From positions 24,416,025 through 24,480,024 of the forward strand of contig OU612070.1 of the NCBI GenBank assembly GCA_914767715.1: DNA of 64,000 bases. Reading direction: 5' to 3'. The position numbers and the translations under genes were made by a program. The stretch is from Membranipora membranacea (taxonomy: Eukaryota; Bryozoa; Gymnolaemata; Cheilostomatida; Membraniporidae). The notes below the pieces were generated by a model, which was given only the letters and a program-made list of their open reading frames with translations, did no database searches and was not told the origin of the DNA. Shown here piece after piece: positions 57,901-59,490 of the stretch (position 1 is its first letter; the number at the start of each line of letters is the position of its first letter).

Positions 57901-58330
57901 ATTGATGTATAAAAATGATTCAAGAAAATTTCTAGAACTTGCTCTTGGTCGGGTATGTGCACTCTTGCAGGGTGCAATGTCATTAATCTTTGTGTGGTTA
58001 TTATAATAATAATTCATGATTGATTTATATGAATTTGATTATTTTTGGTGAGTCTTCTTCGAAATAAACACTTTTCAAAAGGATGACATGTTACAAAAAC
58101 AATCCTATATGTTTGGAGTGATCGGTATAACATCGCTTGCTTGCTGCTGAAGCATCCCACTTTATAAAGCAAGTCAGCCTTACACAGGCATCATGATATT
58201 CTACACTCACATTCGTGTTACATTTACAGATATTGAATTTATATTGCAGTATGAAGACAGCGATTTTTCTGATGACACAGATGGACAGTTTCCTGAACAG
58301 CCGACGACTTTCACTGACACACATCTATGA
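337..58330 (+). CDS. USH2A: Usherin (USH2A) orthologue, 90 exons, 5' end missing
   Basis: Giant type I transmembrane adhesion protein. From family knowledge, usherin forms extracellular links at ciliary and stereociliary membranes, binds basement-membrane proteins through its laminin-like part, and binds PDZ scaffolds through its tail. I chained 90 exons by GT-AG sites; every junction keeps phase and the total is about 15.9 kb, or 5,300 codons, with one stop at 58328-58330. Human usherin is about 5,200 residues, so the size fits. Domain order is that of vertebrate usherin: LamG-like, LamNT, 10 laminin EGF repeats, 4 FN3, 2 LamG, about 30 FN3 with a CC-rich insert, one TM helix and a DTHL C-terminus. 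No frameshift or internal stop was met, so the gene looks intact. The first exon visible starts mid-domain at codon position 3, so upstream exons are missing. Exon edges are my calls from the sequence and individual edges may be off by a few bases. Confidence 0.96.
1058..1300 (+). mobile_element. tRNA-derived SINE copy
   Basis: Box A-like TGGCTCAGTTGGATAGAGCG at 1070-1089 reads as the 5' half of a tRNA gene; the box B part looks deleted. The following body (GGCCCCCAGGAGTACTCCAA, CTGCAAACTGGTGCATAAAT, GGCGTGTGATAAG) matches the body of the copy at 25412-25645. It sits in usherin intron 2. Confidence 0.65.
1393..4382 (+). CDS. USH2A: Usherin exons 3-6: laminin N-terminal (domain VI) region
   Basis: Exons 1393-1545, 2002-2119, 2541-2728 and 4161-4382. 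The start carries 'CRCPASHPRIKPL' and 'RYCIRNG', the usherin-specific lead-in to the LamNT domain. Then follow 'NSIWVS', 'TVDLGDTFQVFYVVMQYYS', 'SWDDWQYYADDC' and 'HQYFGIYEFLVTGR'. The 'LDL.. .fqV.Yv...', 'W.pWQYYA.dC' and 'YYA..d....GRC' blocks are the hallmarks of laminin domain VI, involved in laminin polymerisation and netrin binding in relatives. The last codon of exon 6 joins the first Cys of EGF repeat 1 (R|C-D-C). Intron 5 (2729-4160) is the longest here at 1.4 kb; a tiny exon in it is not excluded but the phases already match without one. Confidence 0.93.
2217..2415 (+). mobile_element. Dispersed repeat, SINE-like, copy A
   Basis: Shares GCAGCACAGC, GCTGCCTTCCA, AGTGAATTAATTCAGACCC-like and ACGTATGCC.CAACAGTTC blocks with 55364-55590, in the same order. 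It sits in usherin intron 4. The box B-like part is weaker here than in copy B. Confidence 0.6.
2729..4160. other. Usherin intron 5, no gene seen
   Basis: A 1.4 kb phase 2 intron in the LamNT domain. AT-rich with several T runs. I saw no coding exon; a short AG...GT-flanked piece near 3124-3156 was weighed and dropped. Confidence 0.55.
4726..9309 (+). CDS. USH2A: Usherin exons 7-14: ten laminin-type EGF repeats
   Basis: Exons 4726-4971, 5467-5641, 5848-6040, 6239-6398, 6767-6909, 7219-7401, 8043-8412 and 9146-9309. I count ten laminin EGF-like modules by their opening motifs: CDCNGHAESC, CNCYDHSDTC, CDCDPAGTVEG, CQCDDRGVIDG, CDCDPRGSTS, CRAHCDSLGTE, CGCNTVGTVNA, CDCDPTGTLHG, CNCHSRGSVS and CECSSAGSING. 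Ten is also the count in human usherin. Each module has eight Cys with the '...G.C.CK.NV.G..CD.C..G' second half, for example 'CQCKTNVQGDRCDECV'. Most introns cut inside modules, not between them. In relatives this rod-like stretch contributes to fibronectin and collagen IV binding. The sixth module opens with an unusual 'CRAHCDS' spacing; otherwise none is broken. Confidence 0.95.
6448..6690 (+). mobile_element. tRNA-like SINE candidate
   Basis: GAGAGGCGCAATCAGTTAGC followed by GCGCTTGC resembles a tRNA D-arm with box A. The box B position (GGGGCCGCACGAGTCATGGG) is not canonical. No second copy was found in the window, so this is weaker than the other SINE calls. It sits in usherin intron 10. 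Confidence 0.4.
8509..8703. mobile_element. MITE-like element with about 50-bp inverted arms
   Basis: ATTGTCACCTAATGGGCATA ... TTTGCACAAACTGATCTTCA at the left is repeated inverted at 8651-8703 (TTTGTGCAAGTTATTGTCTC ... ATTAGGTGACAAT). No ORF lies within. It sits in usherin intron 13. Confidence 0.6.
9685..14051 (+). CDS. USH2A: Usherin exons 15-23: FN3 domains 1-4 and a partial fifth
   Basis: Exons 9685-9834, 10178-10204, 10445-10660, 11047-11322, 11592-11684, 12094-12267, 12763-12938, 13163-13304 and 13821-14051. The FN3 marker Trp/Pro strands are 'HWAPPDYPNG', 'FSWNQIPDE', 'IEWDPPTNPNG' and 'IQWIEPAADQINGP'; the matching F-strands include 'YSFTVSACTSGGC' and 'YEFQVLSQNDVN'. Exon 23 begins another FN3 ('VMWEEPSQFNGPPPEY') but passes into a LamG start ('GVAFTG|IDFWFRTRQLNG') without a C-terminal half. 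Four whole FN3 and a stub before LamG is the vertebrate arrangement. Exon 16 is a 27-nt microexon, supported by phase 1 on both sides and clean AG/GT sites. FN3 introns are mostly phase 1 after the P-N-G turn. Confidence 0.92.
12405..12512. mobile_element. MITE family member 1
   Basis: Begins GTTTAGGAGCTCAAACTCTG and contains GAATGCCACTACC, which recurs at 23750 and (as AATGCTACTACC) at 32952. Arms are degenerate. It lies just upstream of the 12573-12708 palindrome in intron 20. Confidence 0.45.
12573..12708. mobile_element. 136-bp near-perfect palindrome
   Basis: Two 68-bp arms meet at GGTCGACC (12637-12644). Arms contain CCCCAGTGCCTGTAATTATG and its complement with only a few mismatches, toward the outer ends. 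It would extrude as a long hairpin; likely a palindromic MITE that moved recently. In usherin intron 20. Confidence 0.85.
14333..16557 (+). CDS. USH2A: Usherin exons 24-28: first LamG domain
   Basis: Exons 14333-14464, 14820-14987, 15350-15481, 15990-16108 and 16377-16557. 'IDFWFRTRQLNGLLLFLAS' is the typical LamG 'F.FRT....GlLl' strand; 'LSDGQWHHIVVTRSG' and 'NDGNWHYIRARRYG' are two W-H-x-I strands, and 'GVYIGGLPKDFI' followed by 'GFQGCIGQVRILTQL' is the domain end with its conserved F-x-G-C. Two W-H strands in a row suggest either an irregular LamG or two short halves; the vertebrate protein has one LamG of about 190 residues here. 'HGCPTS' near the end leads to LamG 2. These domains bind integrins, sugars or dystroglycan in relatives; no such role can be read directly here. 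Confidence 0.88.
14640..14795. repeat. 12-bp minisatellite, ATGACATGTATG type
   Basis: About a dozen degenerate units of GACATGTATGTG or GACATGTATATG, just upstream of usherin exon 25, whose branch point must lie within or just after it. Confidence 0.8.
16842..16900. repeat. 15-bp tandem repeat
   Basis: Three to four units of GATACGGGATATAT with one more degenerate unit. In usherin intron 28. Confidence 0.75.
17034..18471 (+). CDS. USH2A: Usherin exons 29-31: second LamG domain and start of FN3 5
   Basis: Exons 17034-17290, 17855-18060 and 18293-18471. 'LQFDLSLRTEYSDGILFFAY' is the opening LamG strand, 'LCDGQWKSLTFVK' the W strand, and 'NFYMGGIPPHT' with 'REFGGCLKDFRINR' the closing block. 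The rest of exon 31 ('INFTAINLDGCPA', then 'NMSYANGLLPFTG') carries the last LamG Cys and the E-strand of FN3 5. The domain pair LamG-LamG followed by FN3 is as in human usherin. Exon 30 has an acceptor at 17853-17854 preceded by a moderate pyrimidine tract. Confidence 0.9.
19012..26096 (+). CDS. USH2A: Usherin exons 32-38: FN3 domains 5-8 and start of 9
   Basis: Exons 19012-19149, 19600-19725, 23512-23612, 24033-24218, 24414-24543, 25091-25284 and 25949-26096. FN3 markers in order: 'YKVEASNEAGDSESQW' (FN3 5), 'DLEWFHPSGNTGL' with 'LEACTHVGCTES' (6), 'VGWEAPLYPNG' with 'IQACTVIGCTDS' (7), 'ARWTAPARLNG' with 'VCTGGGCTLS' (8), then 'VTWEPPVLPNG' (9). The 3.8 kb intron between exons 33 and 34 interrupts FN3 6 and holds a nested minus-strand gene. 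Exon 38 has a second in-frame donor 48 nt downstream (26145), described separately. Confidence 0.92.
19562..19567 (-). promoter_or_regulatory. Possible poly(A) signal of the nested antisense gene
   Basis: AATAAA on the minus strand (TTTATT on plus) is the first canonical signal I find downstream of the stop at 19834. If used, the nested gene's 3' UTR would run across usherin exon 33 (19600-19725) in antisense. No AATAAA or ATTAAA was seen between 19726 and 19834. Confidence 0.35.
19834..22695 (-). CDS. Nested gene: GlnD/DUF294-like nucleotidyltransferase with TPR-like C-terminus
   Basis: Two exons on the minus strand: 22695-22549 (49 codons, MDVTEFKEVYAKEGK...) and 22131-19834 (765 codons and stop), joined in phase 0 with donor AAG|GTTGGT and acceptor TTTACAG; total 814 residues. 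The big exon alone also has an ATG at 22089, but the spliced form adds 'AHSLFNSCGARNSR' in frame. At residues 188-202 lies 'GSMARLEATPYSDLEF', which fits the pol-beta nucleotidyltransferase pattern G-S-x10-D-x-E as in GlnD/DUF294 proteins ('GS.gR.E..pySDlD'). Residues about 700-790 look like TPR helices ('GEVHQWSGLVDDSLECFKQA', 'YRACLYSFLGLSYMI'). Similar nucleotidyltransferase-TPR proteins occur, as I recall, in several invertebrates with unknown roles. I cannot tell substrate or activity. It lies wholly inside usherin intron 33, in the opposite sense, and its own intron is 417 bp. Confidence 0.85.
22696..23511. other. Non-coding stretch upstream of nested gene, repeats only
   Basis: This stretch holds an ATT microsatellite near 22917-22948 and an imperfect palindrome near 23185-23330 that shares its ends with a MITE at 53722-53826. 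Inside it, a tighter hairpin pairs the GGTCACGCC near 23232 with GGCGTAACC near 23272. No exon or TATA box was recognised. Confidence 0.5.
23185..23330. mobile_element. MITE-like element related to 53722-53826
   Basis: Left end ACCAAGTTTGGTCCATTTGC then CTGCATT; right end GGAATCCAAGCGATTGGATT. Contains an inner hairpin GGTCACGCCGCAG/CCTGTGGCGTAACC. In usherin intron 33, upstream of the nested gene. Confidence 0.5.
23660..23785. mobile_element. MITE family member 2
   Basis: Left end GGTGCTAAAACTCTGTCCAA, right end CTACCAGCAACCCAAGTTTG as imperfect inverted arms; GAATGCCACTACC near the right end is shared with members 1 and 3. In usherin intron 34. Confidence 0.5.
25412..25645 (+). mobile_element. 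tRNA-derived SINE copy with boxes A and B
   Basis: Box A TGGTCCAGTTG at 25429-25439 and box B GGTTCGAATCC at 25478-25488 have pol III spacing. The body (GGGCCTCCAGGTGTGTTTTG, GGCACAGCAATTGCTGCC, GGCGTGTGATAAG) matches the copy at 1058-1300. A true tRNA gene is not supported: the acceptor stem and anticodon arm do not fold. Confidence 0.7.
25683..25730. repeat. Dispersed repeat copy 1
   Basis: CTGGCAGCTAGATCTGCAGT then AGTGATGCAATATTTTTACA is repeated at 52749-52800 with few changes. Nature unknown; possibly a SINE or MITE end. Confidence 0.5.
26058..26205 (+). repeat. Triplicated exon end with splice donor (exon 38)
   Basis: Three tandem copies of ACTAGTCACATGGGA..CC then TACTACCTAATGGTAAG. 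Donors lie at 26097, 26145 and 26200. The step from donor 1 to 2 is 48 bp and keeps the frame open, adding 16 residues that repeat the FN3 'LLVTWxPPxLPNG' strand. After donor 2 the frame meets TGA, so donor 3 cannot be used in frame. Confidence 0.9.
26529..28779 (+). CDS. USH2A: Usherin exons 39-43: FN3 9 (second half) to FN3 11
   Basis: Exons 26529-26650, 27154-27358, 27653-27807, 28135-28330 and 28657-28779. FN3 9 ends 'VCTAQGCTFSNEV'; FN3 10 runs 'AKWTRVQTPNGVVNY' to 'VNATNSAGFTISN'; FN3 11 runs 'AVWGPPERINAPDN' to 'IITSNEFGSTPSEW'. FN3 11 lacks the usual P-N-G turn and has a longer B-C loop. The donor of exon 43 is CAATCAA|GTAAGT, phase 1. No break in frame. Confidence 0.9.
29136..33279 (+). 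CDS. USH2A: Usherin exons 44-51: FN3 domains 12-16
   Basis: Exons 29136-29411, 29741-29827, 30835-30990, 31303-31453, 31646-31764, 31942-32133, 32537-32782 and 33067-33279. Markers: 'LTWTEPSVTNGVITTY' with 'VEACTAAGCVMS' (12), 'LTWDQPAVINGILLDY' with 'RISASTLGG' (13), 'LSWNPPQSVNGKLDRY' with 'ITACTDGGCTES' (14), 'VQWQPPSQPNGPNIRY' with 'TVHNDFGFINS' (15), 'ADWTIPGDMIV' with 'LTVYTYGGLSKS' (16). FN3 12 is the only early FN3 held almost whole in one exon. Exon 48 has a duplicated donor at 31801, in frame, that would add 12 residues. FN3 16 is short and lacks the P-N-G turn. Confidence 0.9.
29828..30834. other. Usherin intron 45, no gene seen
   Basis: Phase 1 intron of about 1.0 kb. It shows no coding exon and no clear repeat apart from the short direct repeat ACATACAGACATAAC near 30438-30460. 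The composition is ordinary for the window. Confidence 0.6.
31732..31806 (+). repeat. Duplicated exon end with splice donor (exon 48)
   Basis: ACAACATTACAATCACCGCT/TGTACAG|GTACGT is followed by TACAATATATCGATCACAGC/ATCTACCG|GTAAGT. Donors at 31765 and 31801 are 36 bp apart, same phase, open frame; the second is the better match to consensus. Confidence 0.8.
32884..33003. mobile_element. MITE family member 3, best preserved
   Basis: Inverted arms of about 34 bp: GTTTAAGGGCTCAAACTTTG with CGGATAGCTGGT at the left and ACCAGCTATCCCGACACAGT with TTAAGTGCTTAAAC at the right. No ORF. In usherin intron 50. Confidence 0.65.
33671..34209 (+). CDS. USH2A: Usherin exons 52-53: Thr/Pro linker encoded by two tiny exons
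   Basis: Exons 33671-33712 (42 nt) and 34183-34209 (27 nt), both phase 1 to phase 1, so each can be skipped without breaking the frame. They encode 'VLTTVPPTVTTITG' and 'VTTLPPITE', two similar Thr/Pro-rich pieces that look like duplicates of each other and suit O-glycosylation. They join FN3 16 to FN3 17. The calls rest on matching phase, clean AG/GT sites and the likeness of the two peptides; transcript data would be needed to be certain. Confidence 0.7.
34576..35245 (+). CDS. USH2A: Usherin exons 54-55: FN3 17 and N-terminal half of FN3 18
   Basis: Exons 34576-34781 and 35037-35245. FN3 17 has 'ISWTPPLEPNGQITGY' and 'LEVCTVFACVMS'. FN3 18 begins with 'ISWSEPEYPNGILLRYGVY' and then stops at 'RNVTLCEE', where the CC-rich insert of exons 56-60 takes over. 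Exon 55 ends in phase 2 (AG|GTGAGT). Confidence 0.9.
35451..37976 (+). CDS. USH2A: Usherin exons 56-60: galaxin-like CC-rich insert within FN3 18
   Basis: Exons 35451-35696, 36096-36226, 36657-36835, 37249-37432 and 37797-37976. The translated stretch holds about 13 Cys-Cys pairs at near-regular spacing, such as 'KECCGGVAYD', 'NECCGSQYIL', 'DVCCGGISHT', 'QCCGDRYVQV', 'EKCCVDKVNN', 'CCGGTQSYNT' and 'VCCGEEYVPRS'. Cys-Cys-Gly repeats of about 20-30 residues are the mark of galaxin, a coral skeletal matrix protein, and galaxin is known to resemble part of usherin. Exon 60 has a Thr/Pro run ('TTATDTSPTPTTPTDS') and then returns to FN3 sequence ('LLVYSGLQLQHIELTLMPW'), so the insert splits an FN3 domain between its C and E strands. 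The CC pairs probably form a compact disulfide-rich rod. Phases match through all five exons. Confidence 0.88.
38209..42540 (+). CDS. USH2A: Usherin exons 61-70: end of FN3 18 to FN3 24
   Basis: Exons 38209-38469, 38733-38836, 39124-39331, 39641-39748, 39981-40219, 40575-40745, 41121-41271, 41476-41706, 41888-42085 and 42262-42540. Markers: 'YSLSVTNKAGTQTTNY' (end of 18), 'LDWVPPQFPNGDIIQY' with 'LQACTIIGCVQS' (19), 'LTWSPPVTPNGIITAY' with 'SACTAAACTNSS' (20), 'ITWSEPSSPNGLITQY' with 'AEITNGAGTVST' (21), 'VEWEQPANPGGLIDQY' with 'IGACLQGVINSCAT' (22), 'ATWQPPQSPNGLILRY' with 'IVENGAGEASSEW' (23), 'VQWTPPTNPNGVITEY' with 'VRAHHSAGNVSSE' (24). The regular swing between Cys-pair and Asn-x-Ala-Gly F/G strands is clear here. 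FN3 22 has three extra residues between its Cys pair. Confidence 0.92.
39796..39862. repeat. GC-rich 10-14 bp tandem repeat
   Basis: Units such as GAACGCCCCTCTAA and GAACGCCCCTA, C-rich on the plus strand against an AT-rich background. In usherin intron 64. Confidence 0.65.
40272..40332. repeat. Short inverted repeat
   Basis: GTCACGCGGCCACTTTTTGT and ACAAAAAAGTGGCTGCATGAC pair around a short loop. A second, looser copy of the motif lies at 40848-40882 (GTCAGGCGGGCCATC...GTAGCCGTGTGAC). In usherin introns 65 and 66. Confidence 0.55.
42778..48473 (+). CDS. USH2A: Usherin exons 71-80: FN3 25-30 and start of 31
   Basis: Exons 42778-43036, 43536-43706, 44154-44272, 44695-44819, 45197-45359, 45785-45949, 46428-46616, 47216-47396, 47891-48006 and 48216-48473. 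Markers: 'EKPNGVITEYSIYDE' with 'LEACTKAGCASSDW' (25), 'LRWTAPLNSYGVITQY' with 'RSSNSAGYVESDW' (26), 'VTWTAPRVTNGEVVSY' with 'VTACTNAGCTTS' (27), 'IRWERPLITNGVLEQY' with 'LIACTGGGCTTS' (28), 'ITWSQPSQPNGLINLY' with 'VQASNSVGTVSSS' (29), 'ASWSPPVKPNGVITNY' with 'VQACTAAGCELS' (30), 'IVWVGPRRPNGLITGY' (31). The acceptor of exon 77 at 46427 has an upstream copy at 46366 that would lead to a stop. Confidence 0.92.
44829..44868. repeat. GACCTCT heptamer repeat
   Basis: Five units of CTGACCT/GACCTCT immediately after the donor of usherin exon 74. Confidence 0.8.
46331..46440 (+). repeat. Duplicated acceptor region of exon 77
   Basis: GATGCCGATATAT and GATGTAGG.GGAGGATGC each occur twice, giving AG acceptors at 46366 and 46427. 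The downstream one joins in frame to a Cys-pair FN3 strand. The upstream one would add codons ending in TGA just before the true exon. Confidence 0.75.
49134..54285 (+). CDS. USH2A: Usherin exons 81-86: FN3 31-34, last extracellular repeats
   Basis: Exons 49134-49333, 50497-50595, 51059-51294, 51679-51914, 53406-53606 and 54202-54285. FN3 31 ends 'WAYNGAGSVISQW'; FN3 32 runs 'VVISPPTQPNGEINNL' to 'LRACTAVGCSDS'; FN3 33 runs 'LTWVAPERSNGVITSY' to 'IEAVNSVGESDSQRW'; FN3 34 runs 'LDWTAAFMFNSQLTRY' to 'VVCITTSGSVSTP'. FN3 32 has lost its B-strand Trp (V-V-I-S in its place). FN3 34 is divergent and is followed at once by the membrane-proximal stalk. Introns here are long (1.2 and 1.5 kb) and repeat-bearing. 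Confidence 0.9.
49334..50496. other. Usherin intron 81, no gene seen
   Basis: Phase 0 intron of 1.16 kb. No coding exon or recognisable mobile element was found in it on either strand. Confidence 0.55.
50605..50665. repeat. 18-bp tandem repeat after exon 82 donor
   Basis: TCAGCGCTCAGCTATG repeated about three times, 10 bp after the donor of exon 82; the first units overlap a CTGTCAGCTCTGTCAGC run. Confidence 0.7.
51915..53405. other. Usherin intron 84, repeat-bearing
   Basis: Phase 1 intron of about 1.5 kb. It has a hairpin around 52611-52645 (CCACCGCCTGT against ACAGGGCGGTGG) and, at 52749-52800, a copy of a dispersed repeat also found at 25683-25730. Open frames here on either strand lack conserved protein features. 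Confidence 0.55.
52749..52800. repeat. Dispersed repeat copy 2
   Basis: CTGGCAGCTAGTTCTGCTGT then AGTTATGCAATATATTTACA; see 25683-25730. Confidence 0.5.
53722..53826. mobile_element. MITE-like element with about 27-bp inverted ends
   Basis: CAAGTTTGATCCAATTTGCC then CGCATT at the left matches, inverted, AATGCAGACAAATTGGATCA then TGCTTG at the right. Related ends occur at 23186-23330 (CAAGTTTGGTCCATTTGCC) and near 63080-63110. In usherin intron 85. Confidence 0.6.
54684..54817 (+). CDS. USH2A: Usherin exon 87: stalk and transmembrane helix
   Basis: The exon encodes a Thr/Asn/Gln-rich stalk ('GGVIETTTPQNNTSLTQSP', with one N-glycosylation site N-N-T-S) and then 'AYIAWLIPVIVIGLLLVALAFF', an uninterrupted hydrophobic run continuing as 'LLV' in exon 88 before the basic 'KCARGK' stop-transfer. 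This is a single-pass type I anchor, at the same place as in vertebrate usherin. The donor is TTCTTT|GTAAGT, phase 0. Confidence 0.93.
54818..55751. other. Usherin intron 87, one SINE-like copy
   Basis: A 0.93 kb phase 0 intron in the transmembrane segment. Its only recognisable content is the dispersed repeat at 55364-55590. Confidence 0.55.
55364..55590 (+). mobile_element. Dispersed repeat, SINE-like, copy B
   Basis: Longer copy of the 2217-2415 repeat in usherin intron 87. It has GGTTCAAGGTT at 55416-55426, close to a pol III box B, and an upstream GCAGCACAGCGGTGGTTGCG that may be the box A half. Both copies share TGCNGNGACNNACGTATGCC near the end. Confidence 0.6.
55752..57228 (+). CDS. 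USH2A: Usherin exons 88-89: cytoplasmic tail with short tandem repeats
   Basis: Exons 55752-56003 and 56752-57228. Exon 88 begins with the end of the membrane helix and a basic anchor, then a Gln/Ser-rich stretch ('TPQPQSRQSQHSQSSSQ'). Exon 89 holds five tandem copies of a 9-11 residue unit, R-A-P-S-S-G-D-x-Y (56868-57018), then a proline run 'SPPPPPDG', an acidic Ser/Asp-rich part ('SADSPDSEASVSEE') and 'SDEDDMWDSVLQESGM'. The tail is low in complexity and probably disordered. Human usherin also has a long tail, but I do not recall the repeat there, so it is likely lineage-specific. Confidence 0.88.
56004..56751. other. Usherin intron 88, no gene seen
   Basis: A 0.75 kb phase 0 intron in the cytoplasmic tail; short T-rich open frames only. 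Confidence 0.5.
56868..57018 (+). repeat. In-frame 27-33 bp tandem repeat in usherin tail
   Basis: Five units beginning CTCCCTCTAGTGGTGAC or close variants, each encoding APSSGD followed by a Tyr or Met and Arg. All units are multiples of three (27, 30 or 33 bp), so copy-number change would keep the frame. Confidence 0.9.
57229..58249. other. Usherin intron 89, no gene seen
   Basis: Phase 0 intron of about 1.0 kb between the tail exon and the last exon. No exon or repeat was recognised. Confidence 0.55.
58250..58330 (+). CDS. USH2A: Usherin exon 90: last exon with DTHL PDZ ligand
   Basis: Encodes 26 residues and a TGA stop: 'YEDSDFSDDTDGQ' and a C-terminus 'TTFTDTHL'. As I recall, D-T-H-L is also the end of human usherin, which binds the PDZ domains of harmonin and whirlin; T-x-L is a class I PDZ ligand. 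The acceptor is at 58248-58249 (TATTGCAG). This exon anchors the orthology call. Confidence 0.95.
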   Translation, partial: YEDSDFSDDTDGQFPEQPTTFTDTHL

Positions 58331-59386
58331 AGCGTCGTCCTGTTGATTGATAAGAAATATGAGCTGCCCTACTCTTTCTGCTGTGGTCTGTTTTTTCTAT
58401 AATTGTCCGCACAAACTGCATGTAAATAATTCAAAAGCATTTCATCCTCGGTATCATTTTTCATATGCCATACTAAGACCAACTGTTGGTGGTTCCGACA
58501 ATACGTAACTAAATCTAGTCGGTTTGGAAACTCAAATATTATCGCGCATCAGTTTTCACTGTCTGTACCAATCAATGGCTTTTGCATTTTTATAATTTAT
58601 GTGATTTCTGAAAACCGTCCATTTTTTGAATGTATCATATTTTTTATCTCTGTCTTTTTGTTTCCCGTCCAATCCGTTATCGCTGAGGTTAGTTCTCCTT
58701 TTTTCTTTCTAATGTAGAAATTGAAACAAATATATCAATCCAGTTCTTGTGTTGATTTGTTGGCTGAGAGTAAACCTCACCTCTGAGGACCGGTCTAAAA
58801 ATATCACTACTGACGTCAAGCTAGGAGGTTTTACCACCAGATTGGATGGCTTCCTTATAGAGTTGTTAAGATCAGTCAAGCAAAGGTCAAGAACAGGTAG
58901 CCATGAGAGCATTGTAATTATGACAGATGTCTCTTTGATAATCTAATATTTTTCATGATTGTGACCAATTGAGGATAATTGAAATCTATAAATCACTACA
59001 CTGATTAATATGGTGGTGGGCATGCAAAAAAGGATCAGAAATAGGGAAATGTCTTACCCAATCAGAATCCTGATATTCAGATCGCGGGTGAACACAATGC
59101 GCATTGTCATAGAAATTCAAATTGTTACGGCGACCTTTTTTCAGCGCCATCATAATGATACTATGTAAATTGTCAATAACATTTCTCGGAAAGTCGTAAG
59201 CGCCAGAACACTGGGAGTTTATAACAATGCGGGTCGGTCGAGCAGGACGTTGTGATATAATAGAATGCTTGTATAAGATCGCGATATGATGGATGAGCTG
59301 ATTCTCAGCTAGCGATCCGGGACAGTGTATAGTTTTTGCTTTGCAATCACGTGACAGCATGGTATTACTACGCTACGGTCGGTGCT
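58331..59386. other. Usherin 3' UTR and intergenic region
   Basis: Contains the usherin 3' UTR and the upstream region of the next gene. I found no canonical AATAAA or ATTAAA in it, so the poly(A) site is not defined. An E-box CACGTG lies at 59348-59353. No coding potential beyond short chance frames. Confidence 0.6.
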
Positions 59387-59394
59387 TATAAAAG
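59387..59394 (+). promoter_or_regulatory. TATA box of downstream gene
   Basis: TATAAAAG, 58 bp upstream of the proposed start codon at 59445, with a CACGTG E-box 39 bp further up (59348-59353). A TATA box here predicts a start site near 59415-59420 and a very short leader. Confidence 0.6.
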
Positions 59395-59433
59395 CCGATG
59401 TGGAGTAATACGCAGTATACTGGAGCGAACCTG

Positions 59434-59490
59434 ATGCAAGCAACATGGCTGCCGGAATGTCAGGATTATATTTGTGCATCACTTTCCTAG
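59434..59490 (+). other. Overlapping upstream ORF
   Basis: ATG at 59434 opens an 18-codon frame ending in TAG at 59488-59490. It begins 11 bases before, and in another frame from, the signal-peptide ATG at 59445. With a start site near 59415-59420 its ATG would be less than 20 bases from the cap and could be bypassed. Confidence 0.45.
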
